DNA from: Ypsolopha sequella
Taxonomy: Eukaryota; Arthropoda; Insecta; Lepidoptera; Ypsolophidae
Reading direction: 5' to 3'
DNA length: 64,000 nt
NCBI GenBank assembly: GCA_934047225.1
Contig: OW203989.1
Location: 4,749,977-4,813,976 of the forward strand
Part shown: positions 33,521 through 44,599 of the stretch, in pieces
How positions within the stretch are numbered: position 1 is the stretch's first letter
How the letters are laid out: each line of letters starts with the position of its first letter
Notes under the pieces: generated by a model
Database searches by the model: none
What the model was told of the DNA's origin: nothing
What the model saw: the letters and a program-made list of their open reading frames with translations, nothing else
Program-made: the position numbers and the translations under genes

Positions 33521-34060
33521 TAGGTCTTTACATATGAAATTGCCGAATTTTTCTTATAGATTCATGAGGTCATAATTCCTGTAATTCAATTGCGATTTCA
33601 ATTATTTGTTTTTGGTTTGAAAGTGGATTTCAAGATTTTACATCTACGTATTAAATTTTAAGTATAAAATTAAATCTTCAAAAAAAATTGAATAAATAAT
33701 GTTTTTAAGCCTTTTTGTTTGGTCTTTTATTGTTTTAAATAGATTATTTTATATAAATGAAAAAGTATTTATTGGTTTCAAAATATATTTTGGCCAACTT
33801 GTGGCCGTCGTCAGTTCAAAAACAGTTCGTCCTAAATGCCATCCATTTCCATGATAAGATTTGTAATAAATTTTTACAGCTGATGCTTTTCAAAATTAAA
33901 TAAATCTTGCTGTTAGCTTAATGTTGTCTCATTCATTCACAAAAAAAATAACATGATTTGAATTTGTCATTCCTAAAAAAAATGCAAAATTGTTAGTACT
34001 GAAAATTGAGTTTCCTTCAAATTCTTTATAGAAAACGGCAATTTCATATGTAAAGACCTA
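33521..34060. mobile_element. MITE family E, copy 2, inserted in the LINE
   Basis: Terminal inverted repeat ggtctttacatatgaaattg cc at the left and its mirror ending gtaaagacc at the right, flanked on both sides by TAATA. It itself carries element F at 33,685-33,814. Confidence 0.8.
33685..33814. mobile_element. Element F, 130-bp copy inside MITE E
   Basis: attgaataaataatgttttt aagcc ... ggccaacttgtggccgtcgt cag, flanked by TTCAAAAA on both sides (33,677-33,684; 33,815-33,822). MITE E copy 1 has the uninterrupted site (aatcttcaaaaacagttcg). Confidence 0.8.
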
Positions 34061-34310
34061 ATATCACGTTCCTACGCTACTTCCGACCACCCCAGTGAAA
34101 ATGAATGGAGATCGTCCTACTATCGTCTTTTTGGTCTGCCTGGCCGTAGATAGCCGTCATCTGGCACCCACTCGGTAGCGGTTGTCGCCCACCTATCCGG
34201 ATGCATACGGCTGACGTGGCCAGCACAATTCTTTTTAGTTTTGCTGTCTGCACACCAATCAGTAATTCGAGTTTAAGAACGCAATTCAGTGTTTTGTATA
34301 AAATCAATCC

Positions 34311-34733
34311 GTTTTATCATAGACTAAGTATTACTACGTATAGTCCGACAACTCCCATACATCAAGGCGTAGCAAATTTTAAAGCGCCCTTACGACACTA
34401 GGTGTCGCCAAAAATAAGCATCATTTAACCAATTAAGCGGCTGCAAGTAAACTTTCATGGTTACCAAGTAAACATGTGGCTATAATAGCTTTGCTTAGAA
34501 AAACTAGATGGCGCAAAATTGGCAACACTAACAGTGAATATTTAAGCGCCATCTATTATAGAAGTGGGAATTATTTTTATGTTACGTGACATCGCTGTGC
34601 CACTAGCGTAGCCAATCGGTCTTTTTTAGCATCGTGTTCGTTAGAGCATTTAGTAACGCCATCTAGATTTCGTTAGAATTTTACACCTTAATTGTGAACT
34701 GCTAGTCTATACGTAGTTTAGTCTATGGTTTTA
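34311..34733. mobile_element. TIR element
   Basis: catagactaagtattactac gtatag at the left is inverted at the right (ctatacgtagtttagtctat gg). An inner inverted pair actagatggcg / cgccatctag lies at 34,505 and 34,654. Confidence 0.55.
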
Positions 34734-34740
34734 TCAATAC

Positions 34741-35008
34741 GGTGTTCCTGGTCGCTGACCGGGTCTCCGGTATGGGTTGAGACGGTTGATTAGATTTCAC
34801 CTTGTATACCTATAAAATTATAGATTTTACCCATTATTTTTATCGTTTATATTATGCTTCATAAATTAAATAAACCTTTAATTTATTTCAGGCACATTAA
34901 TTATTTTAATTACACATATTTTTCTATATATAGATTACATTTGACTCTAAAAAGTATATTATGTATACCTACTTTACAAAATAAACTATTTGAATTTGAA
35001 TTTGAATT
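34741..35008 (+). mobile_element. Right half of the 17,089 composite repeat
   Basis: tgttcctggtcgctgaccgg gtctccggtatgggtt ... tttcaccttgtata, then the AT-rich block ending aaataaactatttgaatttg. Collinear with 17,145-17,407. Confidence 0.7.
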
Positions 35009-35257
35009 ACACCGTGTCATCATAATAACAAATGATAACAAAAAGCAGTCAATGGACCAAAATAAAAATTATGACATAATATTTGCTAAGCCTTTTAAAT
35101 CGAAAATTTGTCTTAAGAAACCAAGAAAAGGTAATTTGTATAAAATTTTGAGCGCCTTAAATCTTATATTACATCTGAACTAAAAATTATATAAAAATGC
35201 TTTTAGAATTTCTAGTACAATAAAAAAAATGTATTTATAAACACTAAAAACATCATT

Positions 35258-35350
35258 ATTAGAGTGTATTACCAACTAGGAATCAGTCAGAAACAAATTT
35301 AAAAGCACAAATATTTTCGAAAAAATTCCTCGGGCCAATATATTCCAAGC
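35258..35350 (-). repeat. Dispersed repeat, copy 2 (inverted pair of 8,757)
   Basis: Reverse complement shares gaggaatttttt ... tttgtttctgactgattc ... ttggtaatacactctaataa. Confidence 0.5.
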
Positions 35351-35524
35351 GATGGATTTCGCAATAAAAACAGATACTAAAAATAATCTTACCAAATACA
35401 TTAATTAAAACCTTTTTTTTCTTTGGCCCAAGATGACAACGAAAAAAAAATTTTTTCTAGCCTTCATGAAGACTAACTAATTACCAAAATTTTTAAATTA
35501 CTACGTTTATTCGTTTTCGAGAAT

Positions 35525-36122
35525 AATTGAATAAATAATGTTTTTAAGCCTTAATTTGGCCTTTCACCGTTTTAAATATATTACAATATATAAATAAAAA
35601 GTATTTTTTGTACTATCTTTACCATTTAATACTCGAAATTAGTTTTGAAAATTGAACTTTCCGGGCCCCGTTGCGGAATGACTATCAGGTCAGTTTGAAA
35701 TATCGTATTGAAATTTCATTTATTGCAAAATTAGGTTCTTTTTGACGTTTGTCTTCATTTCATGCTAAATTTGGTTCTTTTGGACGTCCTTAGTTTGTCT
35801 TTACAATCAAAATTCCCTGCGTTCCGATTCACGACATAATCGATTATATCGCGTCTGACACTCTTTTTTCGCAAAATGATACTGGCGACAAATAAAAGCC
35901 ACCGGCCGAAGCCTGAAAAAAAAAAGGTAAAAACCGCGCCGCGCTTTGCAAAGTCATAATATACAGTAAATTTGAAAAGAAAAATTAAATATTTTAATAC
36001 ATAAATCAGGTAGTAGAAAAAGTATAGTTCGCAACGAGTAAAAATCCGCCGTTTTATACTCGTCACGAAATATACTATATTAGTGTCGAAATATATTTCG
36101 GCCAACTTGTGGCCGTCGTCAG
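35525..36122. mobile_element. Element F, copy interrupted by element G
   Basis: Same two ends as the 130-bp F copy (attgaataaataatgttttt and ggccaacttgtggccgtcgt cag), but with about 465 bp of element G (35,611-36,075) in the middle. Confidence 0.75.
35611..36075 (-). mobile_element. Element G, copy 2
   Basis: Reverse complement of 27,541-28,054, sharing tttccgggccccgttgcgga, gcgtctgacactcttttttc and ctcgtcacgaaatatacta. The 116-residue minus-strand ORF here is an artefact of the element. Confidence 0.8.
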
Positions 36123-36184
36123 TCGAACAAATAAATAAATTATTAAATTTTTCGAGATTAACATGACAGACGTAAGGACACGAA

Positions 36185-36240
36185 AGTGATCGTATGAGGG
36201 TTCTGTTTTCCTTTTAAGGTACGTAACCCTAAAAATTGTC
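36185..36240 (+). repeat. 'agggttccgta' family remnant
   Basis: Only the two inverted ends remain: agggttctgttttcc ... ggtacgtaaccctaaaa. Confidence 0.5.
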
Positions 36241-36249
36241 GAACAAAAC

Positions 36250-36790
36250 ATTGCCAAAGCCCAAGCTTAACATAGAAATACAAAGAAATCCCTATATATA
36301 ATACCAAAAGGGTGGGTAGAAACAGTAGATAATAAATCGATACCGCTATTGGTATTAAAGGGCCCTTCTATCCTATTGTCATGGGGCCCTCTGATGATCG
36401 AAGCATTGTTCGGACCCACTCTGGCGCGAGTGATACTCGATATCATTAAAGTACGTTGTCGAGTGCTTTGTGGTATTTTTGTGATATTTATTTATGCGAG
36501 AATGAATAAATACTAGTAATATCATCTAATATAGTATTTATTTATGCAAATAAACTTAATAAGTTCACAGAATGTATTTTCATAGTACATTAATCTTGGA
36601 AATATTAATATTATTAATTATTTATGCAATATAGAATCATGATATGCATTTATTAGATGCCATTTTTAAGTTTAAAACAATTGAATTAAATACCAACAGA
36701 AACACAAACACAAAAATGAAAATTGGTCTAACTTAAATTTTATAAAATAAATTCACTGACATAAAAAATATAGGAATAAAATAAGCAACA
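36250..36790. other. Unassigned AT-rich spacer
   Basis: No ORF, inverted repeat or family match recognised. Confidence 0.3.
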
Positions 36791-36794
36791 TATA

Positions 36795-36872
36795 AGCCAC
36801 GAGTGGGGAAATATTGGAGAGGCCCATGTCCAGCAGTGGACGAACACTGGCTGATGAATGGATGGATTTATA
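36795..36872 (+). mobile_element. LINE ORF2 end
   Basis: The plus strand reads SHEWGNIGEAHVQQWTNTG, stop at 36,852-36,854, then an (atgg)n tail. Same family as 5,947-6,083. Confidence 0.8.
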
Positions 36873-37051
36873 ATAATTAATAAAATCCTTAGATAAATTG
36901 ATTCACCCCTCATCTCCTTTTACTCTCCCACTTTCTGGTCAAGTGTGAGCACATGGCTTAAAAATTAAAACAAAAATAAAGTATACGACGGTTAATGGTT
37001 TTTAATGTATTATGTGCTTAACACCCTCAGCATCAAGCCCTTGGACACTGT

Positions 37052-37117
37052 CCCTTCATTTTTGGGGGTCCGTACCCAAAGGGCAAATTGGACCCTTATT
37101 AATGTCACTCTGTTGTA

Positions 37118-37148
<31 letters not shown>

Positions 37149-37675
37149 ATGTCACGGGTCTTTAGCTCTTAGGCGGAATAAGATAGAAACCTGAACATTT
37201 TAAATGTTGACAAATAACCGAATTATTAATTTAAAATGTAAATAAATAATGTTTCAGAGGGGGCCTTATACATAAAAAGTTAGCCAAAAAATTGTTTTTT
37301 GTTACCCTTGCATGGGGGGGGGGGGTCATGGTCTAGAAGTCATTAAGTAGAGTATAAATATATTTATATATTTTTTTTAATCTTAAAAGATAAGGAATCG
37401 GGTGCTATCAAAGTTGCCATTCTTAGACCAAAAGACGAAAACATGATATTTTTGTATATTATTTAAATAACAAATTCTAAAAATGCCAATTTTTAATGTA
37501 ATTTTAAGCTTATGTCCCCGAAAACTCAACCAACTTAATTTTGCAGTTTTTATTTCTGACAGAATTATTAGAGCATTACCTAAAATTAAACAAATATCTA
37601 GTTTGAAATAATTGATCACATGTACGAAACCCTAAAAAAACATGGGCCGACTCACACTGGGCCGGTTTTTTTTTT
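37052..37675 (+). repeat. 'agggttccgta' family, long copy
   Basis: tttttgggggtccgtaccca, (gtct)n block, a 12-base G run at 37,314-37,325, and the inverted end gtacgaaaccctaaaaaaac ... cactgggccggttttt. Confidence 0.8.
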
Positions 37676-38840
37676 GAATTGATCTTCAAATTAATTTTTC
37701 AATAACTCAAAAACCATTTCGCCTAGGCCAGGACTAATATACAAGGTGTAATCGGTAAGTGTGACCAGACGATTATTCCGTTACTATTACAGATATCAAA
37801 AAAATGTAAACTGATATCGAAAGTACTTACCTAATCAATAAAATTACATCAATAACTTTTTGAAAATCAAACGAGAAGTATCCAAAATTTTGACATTTAA
37901 CATTCCCATACATATCACATATGCGATACACAAAGCCAATACAAAACGTGGGCTGTGTATCCAAAATAATACCACAAGTTTTTTGACATAGTGTACCATA
38001 AATGATACACATGATATCTTTGCGACGGGTGTGGTACGCACACAGCATGCTCGTTTTGCAACCACCTTCCACGCGTGTACACTGCTAAATCTGCTCCTGA
38101 ATAAATACCCAGAAATTGACATTTTTAATATTACTTTATCAAAATTTGTTCTTCTTGTTAGAATATTTTTAAGCATTTAGTTTCATAAGTACCAACCTGT
38201 GTTAAAATTTGTTAATGTGTTAATAACTTAGCTTACGAGTTGGTGAAAATCACTGTTAGTAGGCTAAGGTTCTAAATTAAATAAATAAATTCCACTGAGT
38301 GTGTTAAGTATATAAGGACTTATTAGAAATCTACCAGATCTTATGATAGCTTGTGATTGTAATAATTGCTTTCCTCGTTTTTTTATGTGTTACAATACAT
38401 AATTACACTCAATACTCAAAAAGGGGTCCATTAACAATGCACTGCATGATCAATTATAGTCAGCGGGGGTCCAGTTACAAAGTAATTGGCCCCTCACATT
38501 GAACCCTAAAATTGGGGATCACACATTTATTTCTAGCAAAATCTACAAATTGTATCCTATATTAAGATATCCACGTGTGGTCTAAGCTTTTCATTAAACA
38601 AATTATATCAATAGAGCAAACCATGTAAATTTTAATATTTACTTATCCTTATACATAATTATTAAGTTACCCCAAAAAATAATAAACACGAAATTTTGTA
38701 CAAGTAGAGCTTAAAAATGACTTCGAAAGTATTGAAGATAACAACCATTTATCTGTTAACAAAGAAATGTATCAATAAAATTACTTTGGCTGATAAAATA
38801 TAATTCCACATCTACTACCAGTAAAGAAATGGAATCACAA
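37676..38840. other. Gene B upstream region
   Basis: No repeat family recognised. The minus-strand ORFs at 37,827-38,176 overlap in two frames and have no splice or start context. Confidence 0.3.
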
Positions 38841-38856
38841 ACGTAACATTATTATG

Positions 38857-38889
38857 TATAAAAATAAAAACTCCAAATATAGCAGTCAA
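38857..38889 (+). promoter_or_regulatory. Gene B core promoter (TATA and initiator)
   Basis: TATAAAAATA at 38,857-38,866 and an initiator-like gCAGTc with A at 38,884, 27 bases downstream. Arthropod initiators favour TCAGTY. Confidence 0.5.
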
Positions 38890-39237
38890 CCAAATCAATA
38901 TCAACTTCAGACTGGTACCAAAGCGGACTGGTAGCCAGTTGTCTGGGCTCCCTAGCGCGGGCCGGTCGCCTCTACGAGCTACGAGCTATGCTCTACGCCG
39001 TAGCATTCTCGTAGCACTTTGGTTCAACAAAAAAGATATTGTGATTTGAAAAATGTGATAAGACTAACTTTTTGAGCGCCGTACGACTAGCATGCTCAAA
39101 GTAGTTTAAGTAAAGTGTAGTGCTTTTTTTTTTGGGATAGCGTGTGTGATTCTTTTGCAAAATGGAGTGGAAGACGTCGATTTTGTTACTAGTTTTCTTC
39201 TTCACATTGGCGGTTGGGAACCCGGCAGCGAAAATGG
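38884..39237 (+). other. Gene B predicted first exon with long leader and upstream ORFs
   Basis: The 278-base leader contains a CpG-rich block (gctccctagcgcgggccggt cgcc) unusual for this AT-rich window. It has upstream ATGs with tiny ORFs: 38,988-39,014 (eight codons), 39,053-39,058 (ATG TGA) and 39,092-39,109 (five codons). These would reduce or regulate translation of the main ORF. The exon end is the donor at 39,238. Confidence 0.45.
39162..39237 (+). CDS. Gene B first coding exon: signal peptide of a secreted or membrane protein
   Basis: gcaaaATGG is a good start context. The frame gives MEWKTSILLLVFFFTLAVGN then PAAKM: a charged N-region, a 12-residue hydrophobic core and a plausible cleavage site around AVG-NP. 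The exon ends ATGG|GTCAGT, a good donor, in phase 1. The ATG lies downstream of a TATA/initiator pair and a CpG-rich leader. No downstream exon was recognised in the next 25 kb, which is mostly transposons, so the first intron may be very long. The protein family cannot be named from 25 residues. Confidence 0.55.
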
Positions 39238-40460
39238 GTCAGTACTTTTATTAAATATTTTAGGTTCCGAACTGAATTCCGTCAGTTGATTTGGTATTGA
39301 TAGGTGATTGAACAAGGGCTGTGGTTTGCTCTTTTAGATTGAGTTCACGATTGAAATGCTTTGTGGTTCCCTTTTGTATCCCATGTTTGATTGAGTCCCT
39401 TGGCTCCTAAATTTATTCGAAATAAATATAACATCGACTTATTTTTTTACATTATAAATAATGTTAACGATATTATTCGTCCATGTTTTATTTCATACAG
39501 AAAAAAGACACAGAATGTATACATTATTGAGGTATATAGTCACACCATTAAAAAGCAGAAATTGTTACAGATTTATTTATTTTACGAAAATTTTAAAGTC
39601 ATGGAGTACAAGTTATAGCATTTTACGAGTACCATACGTATTTAACTGATTTTTATCGATCTATAAGGCATCCCTACTAACCGGCAAACTTTTCTGAAAC
39701 AATGATGATAGGTTTTCATTGAGATTAAAAGGTTTTGTTGTTGCAATAACAATGTATAGAAGATAAATTTGGGACCCTAACTATTAAAACATCAACGACA
39801 CCTCAAAAATAAGTCAACAACACCTAAAATTACATGTTCATTGGAGATATATTTATCGCTTCTTCAGTTCTAATAGTAATCTGTGAATTACACCATGGAA
39901 TAGTACATTGTTCACCGAGGGAAGAAAGGGGAAGATTACCAACGAGGGTGTAGTTTGAGGCCCAAGGCGAAGCTTTCGTTTTCAACAAAGAAAGAAGGTA
40001 CTTTCCGAGCAGGTGTAGTATAAAAATTAATTAAAGATTATGCGAAATATTAAATGAAATAGGTTATATTATTGAACTAAGGCCAAAACTACAAAACTAC
40101 ATTTTTTTTTGTTTTGTTTGAGTTTTTGTCTTTTTATCTATCTGTCTCTATGATCAATTTTGGGAAAAGATAACCTCAGACACTCTCAACTGGTTTTAAA
40201 TCTTGGTGGAGTAACTATATACATATAGATGATTCAAGATGGTTGATGATGACCACTTTAAGGAAGAATATTTCAAGATCTTGCTTACTCAGATATACTT
40301 ATATTTATTAAAAGAAGTGGGAGATAGAGAACACCTGGCACATTAGGATACCAAAGCTCTAAACAATGGGAATTGGGTGCAATATCTCCAAATGGATAGC
40401 CGACCATCCCGCTGTGCCAAGCAGGCGTCCCAACTCAACAACAACATCATTATCATCATC
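39238..40460. other. Start of Gene B intron 1, unassigned
   Basis: No repeat or exon recognised; overlapping ORFs at 39,391-39,649 are AT-rich and in two frames. Confidence 0.3.
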
Positions 40461-40468
40461 ATCTAAAT

Positions 40469-41294
40469 CAAGGGTCTTCAACCCACGGCCCTCGAGCCGC
40501 ATGCGGCCCGCCGGGACATTTTTTGCGGCCCTTAACACTAGAGTGGACGCGTGGGCTACAGGTGTAGACCAGGGTATATTATTGGTGCTTCTTTCTCAAA
40601 CGCGTCACACTACTGCGCTATTCTTCCGTGTATTCCTCTACTATGGACCCCCGCATCGCTCAGTAGCGTGTCGCTACCCTCAGCACACTGACTTCAGAAC
40701 AGAACGACTAATAAAGTGAATGGGCTGCGTATGTAGCCCGCGCGACCGTTCAAGGAATGTGATAAATCCCTATTATTTATGCAAAAATTGTACTAATATT
40801 TTAAGAGTACTTCATTTTCGTGTAATTTTTGCATGTTACATACCGTTTCATAACAAATTTACTTAGTATTAATATCTTTTTAGGATATCATGGCGTTGTC
40901 TGCGTCTCATGTTGATTATTCCAGGTATTCTATTGTTTCGTTAAAAAGTACCTAAAAAATTCATGTTTTTTATTTTTTCATTATTAAACGATAAAAATAA
41001 AGATGATTATTCATTGAATTAAAAACTTTTTCATTCTACCTAAAGATGACCCACAATATTTGCATTCAAAATGGGCTACACATTTACCCCGCGCGACCGT
41101 TTCAGGAGTCAATTTGGGCGCGCCTACTCTAGTGTTAAGGGCTAAAGAAATTTTGATCTATTCTATAAGAGATTTTTAATTCACTTGTTTGGTTTGAAAT
41201 TATTGTTGAGGTGATATGTTTACGTGCGGCAACAGACCTGACAGACCTGGAATAGATAATTGGCCCTCCAGCAAAAAAATGTTGAAGACCCCTG
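40469..41294. mobile_element. hAT-like non-autonomous element, interrupted
   Basis: Left end CAAGGGTCTTCAACccacgg, right end (inverted) CAGGGGTCTTCAACattttt. The flanking octamers atctaaat (40,461-40,468) and atgtagat (41,295-41,302) match at 6 of 8 positions, consistent with an aged 8-bp hAT duplication. Without the nested insertion it is about 225 bp. Confidence 0.75.
40536..41134. mobile_element. piggyBac-like element nested in the hAT-like element (599 bp)
   Basis: Ends CACTAGAGTGGaCGCG and (inverted) CACTAGAGTAGGCGCG, with TTAA at 40,532-40,535 and 41,135-41,138. A subterminal direct repeat ccgcgcgaccgtt occurs at 40,737 and 41,087. One ATG reading MALSASHVDYSR (40,890) is followed by a possible donor but no transposase is left. 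The 117-residue ORF at 40,366-40,719 crosses the boundary and is not a gene. Confidence 0.8.
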
Positions 41295-41302
41295 ATGTAG
41301 AT

Positions 41303-43340
41303 GATCTACTAGCCTACGACATAAATATATTTCTTTTTGTAAAAGCATAATACATTAATTTTATTATTGTTTTTATTTTTAATAATCTTTAGTACAATTA
41401 AGATTTAATAGGTTTGGCGCTACCTGTCTAAAAAGTTTACCCAGTTGTGTGCTTTGAATGCATAGACACACAGGCAGAAAACCGCGTTGTGCGGCTGTAT
41501 GAGCTCACAAAAGCAGCTGAGTCTGCTTTTCTCGTTTTTTTTTTTCGGTTTGTGTACCTTTTATTTTTGTGTATAATGAAATTGTCCCGTTTCTCTTTTT
41601 TTCTTTCTGATTCAGATTTGAGTCCATCTAAGATTTACTGTTCTAAGAATTTGATTTCTAATTGGTTTCTTCACCCGAATAACGAATCCACCAATCACCT
41701 TTGAAAAAAAACCTAGCAACCGATTGCCATCGAATTGGAAGCGAATTCACGAGGAAAATCCAAGGAACCGAACCGATGTTAGAATAAAATACCGGGTCGC
41801 AGAACACGGTTGAAAGCGCTCGTAGCTTGAGCTTGCGCTACCAAAAAAAGACTCTTATGGACCTTGGTATATCGACCATAATGCGATAATTTACTGGACT
41901 TCTTTGGTGGAATGGGCTCTAGCTCGAAGTTTGGTTCTCACAGTCTATTTCTCAATGTAACACAGCGGTGAACAGAAGTACACTTCGTACGTACAATTTG
42001 TATTCTGTTTGGTATATTGTACCACTTGAAAGCTCAAATTTAGCAATTCTCATGAAGTTAATGTGAACATTCGTATGTAGTAGGAGATGTAGTAATGTTA
42101 AAGCATCAGTTAAAATGACGTAGGTAGTAAAAACAGTAGTTATCATAATTTACAATAGATAGGGTTCTGGAAAAATATATGTTACATAAAAAGCCTTTTT
42201 CAAGACGATTAGAAAGCCTAAAAGGTAGTAGAAAAAATTTTACAGCATCGAAAAAAATGCAAACTAAATTGTTTTTTTACAGCTCAAAGCACTAGTGCAT
42301 TGAAACTAATAAAGTAAAAATAACAATATTATTTTTATACTATTTTAAACATTATACCTATTATCTAATACGCGTACATAAGACAACGGTGTTTTCAAAT
42401 AATGCTATTGTGTGATTTTATTTTAAATATTATTGATTAAAAAACAGTGATTTCCAATCTCCTCTTGAGCACTACTCGGACACGTACTTTATTGTTTTAG
42501 TTATCATTCATGATAAATTAATGTTTATTTGATCACAATAACAAAAATATTGAAAAGTATCCGTAAATTTAATGTGTGCGCTGCTATTGGGAAGTTTACA
42601 TAATTATTTTTTTTAATCTTAATTCTTTATTGTACACAGATAAATATTTAACAAAATAGGTATCTTAAATAATAGTGTACAGTGGCGAGCTTATCTCAAA
42701 ACAGAGATTTCTTATTTATGCGTTTCTCTTTGATTGACATCTAATGCCACAACGAGCAGTGTCGAATTACTAATAATAGCAAAATGAGAAAATGTTTCAT
42801 ATCATCGTATGTGGTGAACGAACCTAGATGGAATTATTTTTTTGCAAAAGCTACTGGTATGAAATGGTACAAAAAAACGACAATAGTTTCCCAAAGCTGA
42901 ACATTTTGGCAAAAAGTACCACATGGCAAGAAGTATTCACTTAAATAATATATTATACGTTTATATCTCCGATACAACCTGCTGTTTTTTTAGATGTACT
43001 TCAGGAATAAGGCATAAAAGAAGAAAGTAAGTCTTTGCAAGAGTTTTTTGCAAACGCTTGCTACAGACTTGATTATACCAGATTTTTGATTGACAAGTCT
43101 ATTATACTCAATGGCCAAGAGAGTTCACGCTAACAATAAAACGTATTCTTGGTAAGCATTTGATAGGTACCCAAGAACAAGAAAACCAAGTAGAAGATGG
43201 AGTCAATCAAATTGTATAAAATTACATCAAATGATGAACCTACAAATAAAAATGAAATAAAATGAGGAAGTTGAGTAATCTAAGCTCAAAAGGAAGACCC
43301 TGCATCGGTGCATCAAGTATCGATACAAAGCAAAGGAGAT
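41303..43340. other. Unassigned AT-rich region
   Basis: No family recognised. A frame at 41,447-41,530 (CFECIDTQAENRVVRLYELT) looks mildly coding-like but runs into a T-rich tract. Confidence 0.3.
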
Positions 43341-43344
43341 AAGT

Positions 43345-43523
43345 AACCAGGCCAAGCGCAAACACTTTGATCCCAAGACCCACAGGTGAGCGAAAGCTGA
43401 GAGGTGAAATACTTGCTCAATACATAAACACATGCACTATTAAATAAGTATTTTCTATATCATCATAACCATCAATCACTCACCTGTAGGTCTTTGGATC
43501 AAAGTGTTTGCGCTGGGCCTGGT
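43345..43523. mobile_element. TIR element with about 47-bp arms
   Basis: aaccaggccaagcgcaaaca ctttgatcccaagacc cacaggtgag is mirrored at 43,477-43,523 (ctcacctgtaggtctttgga ... gggcctggtt). Confidence 0.8.
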
Positions 43524-43728
43524 TTTTTTCTCTTTTGCTGTCTGTACAAGTGCAACATATATCTCCAACGTCTCCAAAAAGTGTGCCAGATTTAGACTAA
43601 TGATGTTGGTGACGTAAAAAAAAACTTGTTTATAACTCACTCCTCACTACAAAAATGTGTTAGTGTCATTGATCGCACTGGCTGATGTAAACTATTTATT
43701 GTGTAATTAAGATCTTATATTAATTCCT

Positions 43729-43800
43729 TTGATAATGCCATAAAGGCGAAACCGGTCAGGAAGTATTAAATAAATTTGTGGGATAGTACAAGTGATTTTC
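43729..43800 (+). repeat. Retroelement 3'-end-like repeat
   Basis: ttgataatgccataaaggcg aaaccggtcagg then aagtattaaataaatttgtg. A stem (tgcc/ggc(g)) followed by GAAAC recalls the arthropod 'ctgatgatgcc...gaaaccggtc' repeats, but the leading CTGATGA is degraded. Confidence 0.4.
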
Positions 43801-44184
43801 TGTTCATTATGTTTATAACTGTTTAGTTTTGTTAATTTAAATAAAACCTATATCTGGATATTTTAAGATTTCTCTAGTTTTAAGAGTTCCCTCGTACCTA
43901 AACATGTGCCATTCTTGTAATAGTGCAATTAAAAGGCATTTTTGGTTTATTTTTGTTGTTTTCGTCATAACATCTTAATATTTGATGATTAACCTTTCAA
44001 ATGAACCTGAGTTTCATAAGTTTTTTAAAAAAATATTATAAAATTATTCCGCTTCATGTCGGGTGGCACTGTGACATAAACTCGAAATGTGACATGAACC
44101 AAAAAGAAGGTTCGGTAACTAAAGGTTAACAATATATTTATACTCATATACCTAATTACAACTTTCTTGGTGAGCTCATCTAAG

Positions 44185-44570
44185 CGCATCTTCTACTCCA
44201 AACTGCAGGAAGGGAAACGGAAACCAATTCCTGGGGTATAAAGATGTGCTTAATCGCAAAATGAAGAGATGTGCAACAGATCCAGCACAATGGGAAACAC
44301 TGGCAGTAGACAGACTGCATTGGAGGCAGACTGTGAACACTAAGGTGTATGCTTTAGAATCAATTAGACGCGCTGAGCTCGACACAAAGCGAGACCAGCT
44401 TAAGGCCCGACCACCAGTGGCCATTAATTATAATATAGTTGGATAGGTGCTGACGTGCAGTGAGTGTGGTCACACGTTCACATAAAGATCGGCTACGTCA
44501 GTTACCTGAGGGCTCACCAGCGACGCTCTCAGCAGCAACCCTTGCAGTGACCGAAAACGGTTAAGAAGTA
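44185..44570 (+). mobile_element. LINE ORF2 carboxy-terminal remnant with zinc-finger tail
   Basis: Reads RIFYSKLQEGKRKPIPGV, a frameshift, then YKDVLNRKMKRCATDPAQWE, TLAVDRLHWRQTVNTKVYAL ... KARPPVAINYNIV, stop, TCSECGHTF, a shift, and IGYVSYLRAHQRRSQQQP. The last two pieces are the CX2C...HX3-5H-type finger typical of these insect retrotransposons. Several lesions make it dead. Confidence 0.8.
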
Positions 44571-44599
44571 TTGATTGATTGACTTTTTTGGTAGCTTCT

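Larger units (their letters stand above)
33457..34268 (-). mobile_element. LINE ORF2 carboxy-terminus split by a MITE
   Basis: The minus strand from 34,268 reads CAGHVSRMHPDRWATTATEW, VPDDGYLRPGRPKRR, two stops, DDLHSFSLGWSEVA, stop, ERDI, up to 34,061. It resumes at 33,520 with WYQQGEAFAQQWDRLHKK and a stop at 33,457. MITE E (33,521-34,060) separates the halves. Stops show it is dead. Confidence 0.85.

Noticed and set aside
35755..36105. 116-residue minus-strand ORF
   Set aside because: Falls within element G; the other G copy at 27,541 has stops in the same frame.
40366..40719. 117-residue ORF
   Set aside because: It runs from unique sequence across a hAT end and into the piggyBac-like element.
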